Shown here piece after piece: positions 58,272 to 64,000 of a DNA stretch of 64,000 nucleotides. Each line of letters begins with the position of its first letter. The stretch's first letter is position 1. Origin of the DNA: Bordetella avium (GTDB lineage Bacteria; Pseudomonadota; Gammaproteobacteria; Burkholderiales; Burkholderiaceae_B); the NCBI RefSeq assembly GCF_034424645.1, contig NZ_CP139969.1:1488001-1552000 (forward strand), given 5' to 3'. The position numbers and the translations under genes are program-made. Below the pieces are notes generated by a model. The model made no database searches. It was given only the letters and a program-made list of their open reading frames with translations, and was not told the origin of the DNA.

Positions 58272-58364
58272 AGCGCGCTTGACCCGTCGGTTGCAAGGGG
58301 GATCACATCCTTGCGTTATCCACAGGCCCTCAAGTGGGGGCCGCACCGGTACGTCAAGCGCGCT
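58272..58364. other. Multi-hairpin structured element closed by a 12-bp stem
   Basis: AGCGCGCTTGAC (58272-58283) pairs with GTCAAGCGCGCT (58353-58364). Inside are two more hairpins: GCAAGG/CCTTGC (58293-58314) and GGCCC/GGGCC (58325-58342). A perfect DnaA box TTATCCACA is at 58316-58324. On the minus strand the closing stem runs into six T, so it may be the 3' end of a minus-strand transcript. Confidence 0.45.
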
Positions 58365-58447
58365 GGGACAGGGGCAAAAAGCCTCAGTGGCAAATCTCGG
58401 CGTTGTTGAGAGTCTGTTAAGCGCGGGGGCGGTATGCGCTGGGTGCA

Positions 58448-58459
58448 GGGGGGGGGGGG
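58448..58459. repeat. G12 homopolymer tract
   Basis: Twelve G in a row at 58448-58459, followed by C. Homopolymer tracts of this length slip easily during replication. It lies between the structured element and a minus-strand terminator, not inside a recognisable gene. Confidence 0.8.
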
Positions 58460-58460
58460 C

Positions 58461-58490
58461 AAAAAACAAAGCCCCGCACAAGGCAGGGCT
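58461..58490 (-). terminator. Minus-strand terminator, possible 3' end of a small RNA
   Basis: On the minus strand AGCCCTGC (58490-58483) pairs with GCGGGGCT (58477-58470), with one T-G wobble, followed by TTTGTTTTTTG. A TATACT box at 58571-58566 lies upstream, giving a possible RNA of about 100 bases, but no good -35 element was found. Confidence 0.5.
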
Positions 58491-58703
58491 CTGGCCTCCG
58501 ATACGACTATGGACACTACCGGACTTTTGCGCAGAGGTGACACAGCTCGCTCTGCGGGCAGGGTTAGTATAGGCCAATGCCTGTTCAAAGAGAGAGGTTG
58601 AGCGCAACTATGTGCAATGCAGGAGCGTCATGCCGCTGGAGGTTCGGTAAAGTCAACCCTGCGGTCAACCCGGCGAAGAGGCTGCAAGATTGCGGAGCAA
58701 AAC

Positions 58704-58729
58704 AAAAGGCCCGCAATTGCTTGCGGGCC
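58704..58729 (-). terminator. Terminator of tRNA-Met
   Basis: On the minus strand GGCCCGCAA-4-TTGCGGGCC is followed by TTTT, directly after the tRNA 3' end. Confidence 0.85.
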
Positions 58730-58740
58730 TCGGTATTCTT

Positions 58741-58817
58741 TGGTGGCGCATCCCTGATTCGAACAGGGGACCTGCGGATTATGATTCCGTCGCTCTAACC
58801 GGCTGAGCTAATGCGCC
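58741..58817 (-). tRNA. tRNA-Met (CAU anticodon)
   Basis: On the minus strand a 77-base cloverleaf begins GGCGCATTAGCTCAG, has the anticodon loop ATCATAA (CAU) flanked by a CGG/CCG-type stem, the T arm GTTCGAATC, and ends GGATGCGCC-A with an encoded CCA. It is not the initiator, since its acceptor stem begins with a normal G-C pair. Elongator Met is most likely; a lysidine-modified Ile(CAU) cannot be excluded by eye. Confidence 0.9.
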
Positions 58818-58995
58818 ACACGGGGTACTGCTTTAATACTATTGCTAGAAGTGTTTATTCACCACTTCATTCGATGCTGTGTCAGCAGCGAAGAACAAAA
58901 TTCTAGCACAGTCTTTTTTATTGGTGCAACAAGGCTGCGAAAAAATTTATGCTTTACGCCGGAACCGTCGGCAGAATCAAACTTATCTTGATGCG

Positions 58996-60648
58996 TCAGG
59001 CCGGTTGAGGCTCGGAGAACTCGGCCAGCGCGGTGTCGATGTCTGCAACCGGTTGGAAGGAGTCTGGGGATGCCATGTGCCAGCCCACGCGGAAAACATT
59101 GTGGCGGAATTCGCCGCGCAGTAGTTCTCCGGGCTTGAGGTCCGGGAACAGCGCGGACAGCAAGCGGACTTCGCTGGACGAAATACGCCGTGCGATGTGG
59201 TGCGGGCGTAATTGCTCAGGGTGGCTGAGGCCTGCGGCTTCGAGCAGTTCGGCCAGGGCATGCAGTGTATTTTTGTGGAAATGGGCCACGCGTTGTGCTT
59301 TGTCCGGTACAACCAGCGCGCGTTGGCGCAGGGGGTCTTGTGTGGTGACGCCAGTCGGGCATTTGCCGGTATGGCAGGCCTGGGCCTGGATGCACCCGAT
59401 GGCGAACATGAAGCCGCGCGCCGAGTTGCACCAGTCAGCGCCCAAGGCCATGACGCGGGCCATGTCGAAGGCGGTGATGATCTTGCCTGATGCGCCAATG
59501 CGGATGCGGTCGCGCAGGTCAACACCGACGAGCGTGTTGTGGACCAGGCGAAGGGCTTCGCGCAGCGGGGTGCCTACGTGGTCGACGAATTCCACGGGGG
59601 CGGCGCCCGTGCCGCCTTCGGCGCCATCAACGACAATGAAGTCCGGTGTGATGCCGGTTTTCAGCATGGCTTTCACGATGGCGAACCATTCCCAGGGATG
59701 GCCCATACAGAACTTGAAGCCCACTGGCTTGCCGCCGGACAGCTCTCGCAGACGTGCCACGAAATGCATCAGGCCTATCGGGCTGTCAAAGGCGCTATGG
59801 CTGGCGGGGGAGTTGCAGTCCTGCCAGGGCGCTACGCCTCGCGCTTCGGCAATTTCGGGCGTGACCTTGCCTGCGGGCAGAATGCCGCCATGTCCGGGTT
59901 TAGCGCCTTGCGACAGCTTGATCTCTATCATCTTGACCTGCGGGGTGCAGGCATTACGGACAAAGGCCTCCTCGGAAAAGCGGCCTTGCTCATCGCGGCA
60001 TCCGAAATAGCCCGAGCCGATATTCCATATGAGAGCGCCGCCGGGTTCGCGGTGATAACGGCTGATGCCACCCTCACCGGTGTCGTGCGCGAAATTGCCG
60101 ATGCGTGCTCCCTCATTGAGTGCAAGCACGGCATTGGCGGATAGCGCGCCGAAACTCATGGCTGACACATTGAAAACCGACATCGAATAGGGCTGGGTAC
60201 AGGTGGGGCCGCCTATCTGAATGCGGAACTCGGGGTCTGTCACATGGGAAGGCAGCATGGAATGGTTAATCCATTCGTAGCGGTCGCCGTAGACATCTTC
60301 CTGGGTGCCGAAGGGGCGTTTGTCGATTTCCTGTTTAGCCCGTTGATAGACGATGGAGCGTTGGGCGCGAGAGAATGGCGTGGGCTTGGTGTCGTCTTCT
60401 AGGAAGTATTGGCGGATTTCGGGGCGGATGAATTCGAACAGAAAACGCAGGTTGCCGATGATGGGGTAATTACGCCGGATGGCGTGGCGAGACTGCGCTA
60501 TGTCATAAAAGCCCAGCAGGCTTAGGGCGGCCAGAGGCAGTGCGGCCCAGAGCCAGCCGGGACTGTGCAAGATGCTAAGCGCCAGGGTAACGATCGTGCC
60601 GATAAGAACCAGGGCGAAGGCCGTGTAGCGGCCAGCGATCCAATGCAT
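58996..60648 (-). CDS. FMN-binding glutamate-synthase-like protein
   Basis: The 550-residue protein has one or two N-terminal membrane helices and then a single glutamate synthase FMN domain (ISRYHREPGGALIWNIGSGYF, KLSQGAKPGHGGILPAGKV, VDGAEGGTGAAPVEFVDHVG, GASGKIITAFDMARVMALGAD). A cysteine cluster GCIQAQACHTGKCPTG could bind an iron-sulfur centre. It lacks the glutaminase domain of GltB, so it belongs to the stand-alone GltB2-like group whose substrate is unknown. It is downstream of a LysR gene on the same strand and 178 bases from tRNA-Met. Confidence 0.88.
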   Translation of the reverse strand: MHWIAGRYTAFALVLIGTIVTLALSILHSPGWLWAALPLAALSLLGFYDIAQSRHAIRRNYPIIGNLRFLFEFIRPEIRQYFLEDDTKPTPFSRAQRSIVYQRAKQEIDKRPFGTQEDVYGDRYEWINHSMLPSHVTDPEFRIQIGGPTCTQPYSMSVFNVSAMSFGALSANAVLALNEGARIGNFAHDTGEGGISRYHREPGGALIWNIGSGYFGCRDEQGRFSEEAFVRNACTPQVKMIEIKLSQGAKPGHGGILPAGKVTPEIAEARGVAPWQDCNSPASHSAFDSPIGLMHFVARLRELSGGKPVGFKFCMGHPWEWFAIVKAMLKTGITPDFIVVDGAEGGTGAAPVEFVDHVGTPLREALRLVHNTLVGVDLRDRIRIGASGKIITAFDMARVMALGADWCNSARGFMFAIGCIQAQACHTGKCPTGVTTQDPLRQRALVVPDKAQRVAHFHKNTLHALAELLEAAGLSHPEQLRPHHIARRISSSEVRLLSALFPDLKPGELLRGEFRHNVFRVGWHMASPDSFQPVADIDTALAEFSEPQPA

Positions 60649-60704
60649 TTGCCTCTCCGGGAAACTGGGTCGTGCTCACCATACCAGAATCGCCCTATTG
60701 GGCT

Positions 60705-61616
60705 CTAGGACTGTTTTGGCTGGCCACAGCTGTGCAGCAGATGCCGCAGCCAACGGTGGGCAGCATCGTTTGTGCGGCGCTCATGCCAGGCCTGCTGGAA
60801 GGCAAACCCCGGCAAGGGTAGGGGGGGTGGGAAGGCGCGCAGGCTGTTGTCGCGTGGCATGCCTTCCAGGCTGCGACGGGCCACCGTGAGGAGTAAATCG
60901 GTGCCGGTCAGTATTCGCGCCGAGGCGCCCCAGTGTGGTAGCACCAAGGCAACATGCCGGCGCAGGCCGCGAGCGGCAAGAGCGGCGTCGATTTCATTGT
61001 CTGCGCCCGTTTCTGTCGCCACCAGTACATGCGGTCGAGCCAGCCAATCGGAGAGTGACAGTCCTCCTCGCGCGGGCAGGCTGTGTGTGTCGGCTACACT
61101 GACGAAGTTCTCGTCAAACAGGGTTTCCAGCTGGATCTCGTTTGGCGCGTCGGGGAATACGCCCAAGGCCAGATCTACTTCACCGTCGATAAGTTGTATT
61201 TGCACCGCATCGCGGCTGATCTGGCTGATGGCCAGGGTGATGCCCGGTGCCTGGCTGCGCAGTTGTTGTGTCAGCGAGGGCAAAATGAGATGGGCGGCGT
61301 AGTCGGACATGGCCAGGCGGAAGCGCCGCCGGGCCTGCGCCGGATCGAAGCCGGGCGTGCCGAGCAAGGCATTCAACTGGTTCAGCGCGGCGTCCAGGGG
61401 ATGTAGCAGTTCCTGGGCGCGAGGGGTGAGCACCATGCCGGGACCGCGTCGGATCAGCAAGGGATCTTGAAAAATGTCTCGTAGCTGTGCGAGCGCATGG
61501 CTGACCGCAGGCTGGCTGCGCGACAGCCTCAGAGCGGCCCGGGTGACGTGCTTTTCGGCTAGCAAGGCATGCAAGGCCAAAAGCAGGTTCAGATCAATAC
61601 GGCGCAAATCATCCAT
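60705..61616 (-). CDS. LysR-family transcriptional regulator
   Basis: The 303-residue regulator has an N-terminal winged helix-turn-helix (LNLLLALHALLAEKHVTRAA, SQPAVSHALAQLRDIFQDPLL) and a C-terminal substrate-binding domain (IQLIDGEVDLALGVFPDAPN). It faces the small DMT transporter gene across a 96-base gap that has several palindromic elements, the usual arrangement when a LysR protein controls its divergent neighbour. The inducer is not known. Confidence 0.92.
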   Translation of the reverse strand: MDDLRRIDLNLLLALHALLAEKHVTRAALRLSRSQPAVSHALAQLRDIFQDPLLIRRGPGMVLTPRAQELLHPLDAALNQLNALLGTPGFDPAQARRRFRLAMSDYAAHLILPSLTQQLRSQAPGITLAISQISRDAVQIQLIDGEVDLALGVFPDAPNEIQLETLFDENFVSVADTHSLPARGGLSLSDWLARPHVLVATETGADNEIDAALAARGLRRHVALVLPHWGASARILTGTDLLLTVARRSLEGMPRDNSLRAFPPPLPLPGFAFQQAWHERRTNDAAHRWLRHLLHSCGQPKQS

Positions 61617-61712
61617 GAAATGAATAATAGATGTGATTATTAAGAATTTCCATTCTTTTCATAGATAATTGATCATGACGTCATCGTAATTGATGTTGAT
61701 GGAGTGTTCGTC
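61617..61712. promoter_or_regulatory. Divergent control region with palindromes (LysR / DMT transporter)
   Basis: The AT-rich 96 bases hold AATAAT-N7-ATTATT (61623-61641) and the perfect palindrome ATGACGTCAT (61675-61684), flanked by two copies of AATTGAT (about 61668 and 61688). These are candidate binding sites for the LysR protein or another regulator. Confidence 0.5.
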
Positions 61713-62231
61713 ATGAATCTGCCTGTCTCGCTAGCCGGTTTGCTGCCCATGCTGATCGCCCTGCTCGCCGGTGCCGCCGTTCCCTTTCAGGGTGCCGGTA
61801 ACGCTGCGCTCGGCCGCGCGTTGGGCCATCCCTTATGGGCTACGCTCGCCTCTTTGGCTGTCAGTGTGCTGGTTTTGCTGCCGATGCTGTTCGCCATGCG
61901 CGTGCCGATGCCCAGCCTGAGTCTGGCGCTGCGCGGTCCGATCTGGTTATGGATGGGGGGGCTGGTCGGTGTGGCCTATATTACGGCAGCCTTGGTCTTG
62001 ACGCCCAAGCTCGGCGCAGCCAGCTTTATTGTGTGTGTGGTCGCCGGTCAGGTGATGGCATCCTTGTTGATCGACCACTTCGGTTTGATGGGTTTGCTGG
62101 CTCGGCCGGTGGGGCTTGGACGAGTGGCCGGTGTGGCGCTCATCGTGATCGGTATGGTCGTGGTGCAGCTGAACAGCAAGACCGTGCCGCGAGTGGCGGC
62201 GGTTCAATCAAGCACGGTGGCGCTTGAGTAG
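61713..62231 (+). CDS. Small DMT-superfamily transporter (DUF606/YdcZ type)
   Basis: The 172-residue protein has five hydrophobic helices. The block LLAGAAVPFQGAGNAALGRA at the start, YITAALVLTPKLGAASFIVCV in the middle and GQVMASLLIDHFGLMG are typical of the half-size DUF606 (YdcZ) transporters, which probably work as dimers. The ATG at 61713 has GGAG eight bases upstream; a GTG three codons earlier overlaps that GGAG. The transported compound is unknown. It is divergent from the LysR gene. Confidence 0.85.
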   Translation: MNLPVSLAGLLPMLIALLAGAAVPFQGAGNAALGRALGHPLWATLASLAVSVLVLLPMLFAMRVPMPSLSLALRGPIWLWMGGLVGVAYITAALVLTPKLGAASFIVCVVAGQVMASLLIDHFGLMGLLARPVGLGRVAGVALIVIGMVVVQLNSKTVPRVAAVQSSTVALE

Positions 62232-62305
62232 GGATAGCTCAGCGAAGCCGGGATAGTGTCCGGCCTCGCTGGAGGGCTGTATAGCCCTGCCTGTCTGCCG
62301 CTGGC

Positions 62306-63514
62306 TCAGCAGCTCGATGGCGCAGGGTTTTTTTCGACGGCCAGACCAAACAGGGGGCGCAGTTGTACGCCCAGCGCGCTGCCCAGAAAAGCGGCGGGCA
62401 GCCACAGCCATGCATGCAGGCTGCCCGACAAAATGCCGCTGAAATAGGCGCCGATATTGCAGCCGAAGGAGATGCGTGAGCCGTAGCCGAGCAAGAGGCC
62501 GCCGATGATTGCGCCCGCCAATGAGCGCAGCGGCACTTTCCAGACGGGGGCAAATTTGCCTGCCGACGAGGCGGCGGCCAGTGCGCCCAGCATTAGGCCG
62601 ATATCCATTACCGAGGTTACGTCGCGGCTTACCGGGGCGGCCAGCGCCGCCTGCTGTTTGCTCCAATAAGCCCAGCTGGCGACATCGCTACCCAGGGCGT
62701 CGAGTGTTTTGGCACCCCAGAGCGCGAAGGCGGATGTGATGCCCCAGGGGCGTCCGGCCAGCGCCAGGGTGGCGAAGTTAAGCACAACCAGTGCCAGGCC
62801 CCCCCAGATCAGCGGCCAAGGACCGCGCAACAGGGTAGCCGGCCGATCAGTGTGCGTTGCCGAAGAAATGAGCTGTCCATGACGGCGTTTTTCGAACACG
62901 GTTGTCAGCCATGCGATGAGGCTGAAGACGGCCAGGTTGACGATCAGTGCTGTCGGGAGTCCCCAGGTTTTGATCAGGGACGTTGGCGGCAGGGCGGGCA
63001 GGCTGGACCACCAAGGGAAATTTGCGGTTGCGAAGACCGAGCCTACGATAAAGAAAAGCAGGGTGACAACCATACGGGTGTTGCCGCCGCCGACGGCGAA
63101 TAGCGTGCCCGAGGCGCAGCCGCCGCCCAATTGCATACCGATGCCAAACAGAAAGGCGCCCAACAACACGGATAGGCCGGGCGGAGAGACCAGGCCGTTT
63201 ACCGGTTGGCCAAAGAGGGAGCCCGCGGCCAGGAAAGGAAAAAACAACACGACGCCAAAGGCCAGCATGGCCATCTGGCCGCGCAGGCCGGCGCCGCGGC
63301 GGTCGGAGACAAAGACGCGCCAGGCCTGGGTGAATCCAAAAGAGGCGTGATAAAGCGTCACGCCCAGCAGCGCGCCCACGATCCAGAGCGCGCTCTGCTT
63401 CCAGCTTACGGTTTCAAGCAGATAGGCGGCGCCTGCTAACACCAGCAAGGAAGCAAACCATAAAGGCTTGCGGTTGACGGGGTTGGCGGGCAGTTGCAGA
63501 GTAGCTGTGCTCAT
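62306..63514 (-). CDS. YeeE/YedE (TsuA-like) thiosulfate permease
   Basis: The 402-residue membrane protein has about ten helices. The conserved cysteines of the YeeE/TsuA family are in MQLGGGCASGTLFAVGGG near residue 127 and RISFGCNIGAYFSGI near residue 355; TsuA uses such cysteines to pass thiosulfate through the membrane. A central cytoplasmic loop is near residue 220. A gene for a TusA-like or rhodanese partner, common beside yeeE, is not seen here. It is 57 bases downstream of the arsB-like gene on the same strand, so they may form one unit. Confidence 0.86.
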   Translation of the reverse strand: MSTATLQLPANPVNRKPLWFASLLVLAGAAYLLETVSWKQSALWIVGALLGVTLYHASFGFTQAWRVFVSDRRGAGLRGQMAMLAFGVVLFFPFLAAGSLFGQPVNGLVSPPGLSVLLGAFLFGIGMQLGGGCASGTLFAVGGGNTRMVVTLLFFIVGSVFATANFPWWSSLPALPPTSLIKTWGLPTALIVNLAVFSLIAWLTTVFEKRRHGQLISSATHTDRPATLLRGPWPLIWGGLALVVLNFATLALAGRPWGITSAFALWGAKTLDALGSDVASWAYWSKQQAALAAPVSRDVTSVMDIGLMLGALAAASSAGKFAPVWKVPLRSLAGAIIGGLLLGYGSRISFGCNIGAYFSGILSGSLHAWLWLPAAFLGSALGVQLRPLFGLAVEKNPAPSSC

Positions 63515-63571
63515 GGACGGTCTGGGTGAAAGCGGTCAAGGGATTTATTGTGTTTGCGGCGCGGCTGATCG

Positions 63572-64000
63572 TCAAAGGGTCAGCCGCCAGGCCAGCGCTG
63601 CTAGCGTGGCCAGCAGAACCGGTACCGTCAGCACCAGGCCGACGCGGAAGTAATAGCCCCAGGAAATCACCAGTCCTTTGCGCGCCAGCACATGCAACCA
63701 GAGCAAAGTGGCCAGGCTGCCTATGGGCGTAATTTTGGGGCCGAGGTCGCTGCCGATGACGTTGGCGTAGATCATCGCATTGCGGATGGCCGGATCGGCG
63801 GCCTGGACGTCGGCAATGGAGAGCGCGCCCACAAGCACGGTGGGCAGATTATTCATGATGGAAGACAGCAGCGCCGTGGCGATGCCGGTGCCGAACGCCG
63901 CACCCCAGACGCCAGCTTCGGCGCAATACTCCAGCAAGGCGGTGAGGTGGGTGGTAAGGCCGGCATTGCGCAGGCCGTAAACCACCAAATACATGCCTAG
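63572..64000 (-). CDS. arsB: ArsB-type arsenite efflux permease, 3' end only
   Basis: The last 142 or so codons of a minus-strand gene run off the right edge of the window. The residues include [20 protein letters not shown] and [20 protein letters not shown], strong signatures of ArsB in the ArsB/NhaD superfamily; several hydrophobic helices are visible. ArsB extrudes arsenite and antimonite using the proton gradient. The N-terminus and any arsR/arsC genes lie outside the window. Confidence 0.88.
   Translation of the reverse strand, partial: LGMYLVVYGLRNAGLTTHLTALLEYCAEAGVWGAAFGTGIATALLSSIMNNLPTVLVGALSIADVQAADPAIRNAMIYANVIGSDLGPKITPIGSLATLLWLHVLARKGLVISWGYYFRVGLVLTVPVLLATLAALAWRLTL

Larger units (their letters stand above)
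57173..58740. other. Gene-poor island between the cyclase and tRNA-Met
   Basis: These 1.57 kb have no convincing gene on either strand. About 57,560-57,890 is very AT-rich, unlike its surroundings, and contains a direct repeat. From about 57,900 to 58,230 GC rises and several short frames overlap, none recognisable. From 58,270 to 58,735 there are strong secondary structures, a G12 tract, two terminators facing the minus strand and possible small RNA sequence. The lack of a gene and the abrupt composition change suggest decayed or acquired DNA next to a tRNA. Confidence 0.5.

Noticed and set aside
58009..58572. 187-codon plus-strand frame through the structured elements
   Set aside because: It reads through the 12-bp inverted repeat and the G12 tract, with atypical composition and no family resemblance.
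58577..58798. 73-codon plus-strand frame ending near the tRNA
   Set aside because: It runs across the tRNA-Met gene and its terminator; the C-terminal residues are translated tRNA sequence, a common false ORF.

Overview
The window looks like a chromosomal stretch from a betaproteobacterium of the family Alcaligenaceae, most probably Bordetella or a close relative such as Achromobacter. This is inferred from the gene content: a globin-coupled diguanylate cyclase of the BpeGReg type, a filamentous-haemagglutinin exoprotein, a beta-proteobacterial H-NS protein, the compact rpsF-priB-rpsR-rplI and hom-thrC operons, and moderately high GC with strong GC preference at third codon positions. No database search was possible, so the species is not assigned.

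Layout. 1-3.0 kb: isoprenoid operon (xseB tail, ispA, dxs). 3.1-8.1 kb: folE2, then the ribosomal/primosome operon rpsF-priB-rpsR-rplI, a kinase-fold gene and dnaB. 8.1-12.9 kb, mostly minus strand: a YfeH-like transporter, pdxA, a PIN-PhoH ATPase, a peroxiredoxin and an Mth938-like gene. 13.1-17.0 kb: a translationally coupled aminotransferase-hom-thrC operon. 17.5-28.0 kb: a small lipoprotein and a 3342-residue FHA-type exoprotein. 28.1-33.1 kb: fbp, pepN, a DUF4136 lipoprotein and an H-NS gene. 33.6-42.1 kb: tldD, a DAHP synthase gene behind a transcription attenuator, a D-lactate-dehydrogenase-like flavoprotein and glcDEF. 42.1-44.9 kb: the proton-translocating transhydrogenase operon, whose first gene carries an in-frame amber codon. 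45.1-57.2 kb: mnmA, a TauE-type permease, a glutathione transferase, purB, cytochrome c' and cytochrome b, an AI-2E-type permease, a nicotinamidase-like hydrolase, speG, a small secreted protein and two diguanylate cyclases. 57.2-58.7 kb: a gene-poor island that is AT-rich at its start and carries RNA-like structures and a G12 tract further on. 58.7-64 kb: tRNA-Met, a glutamate-synthase-like flavoprotein, a LysR/DMT-transporter pair, a YeeE-type thiosulfate permease and the end of arsB.

Three things stand out. (1) The giant exoprotein ends in three tandem, divergent modules. Each pairs an N-terminal domain with an 'AHG' and a Cys-x2-Cys motif with a C80-type (MARTX/clostridial-toxin-like) self-cleaving cysteine protease domain whose His and Cys are retained (His2401/Cys2444, His2797/Cys2841, His3245/Cys3287). 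There is no transporter partner gene and no immunity gene beside it. (2) The DAHP synthase gene is preceded by a 27-codon leader peptide rich in Phe and Tyr (FYFYFYGF), with mutually exclusive hairpins typical of ribosome-mediated attenuation. (3) The transhydrogenase alpha gene is split by what looks like a single CAG-to-TAG change.

Much of the rest is ordinary housekeeping sequence, and the annotation there rests on clear family motifs.
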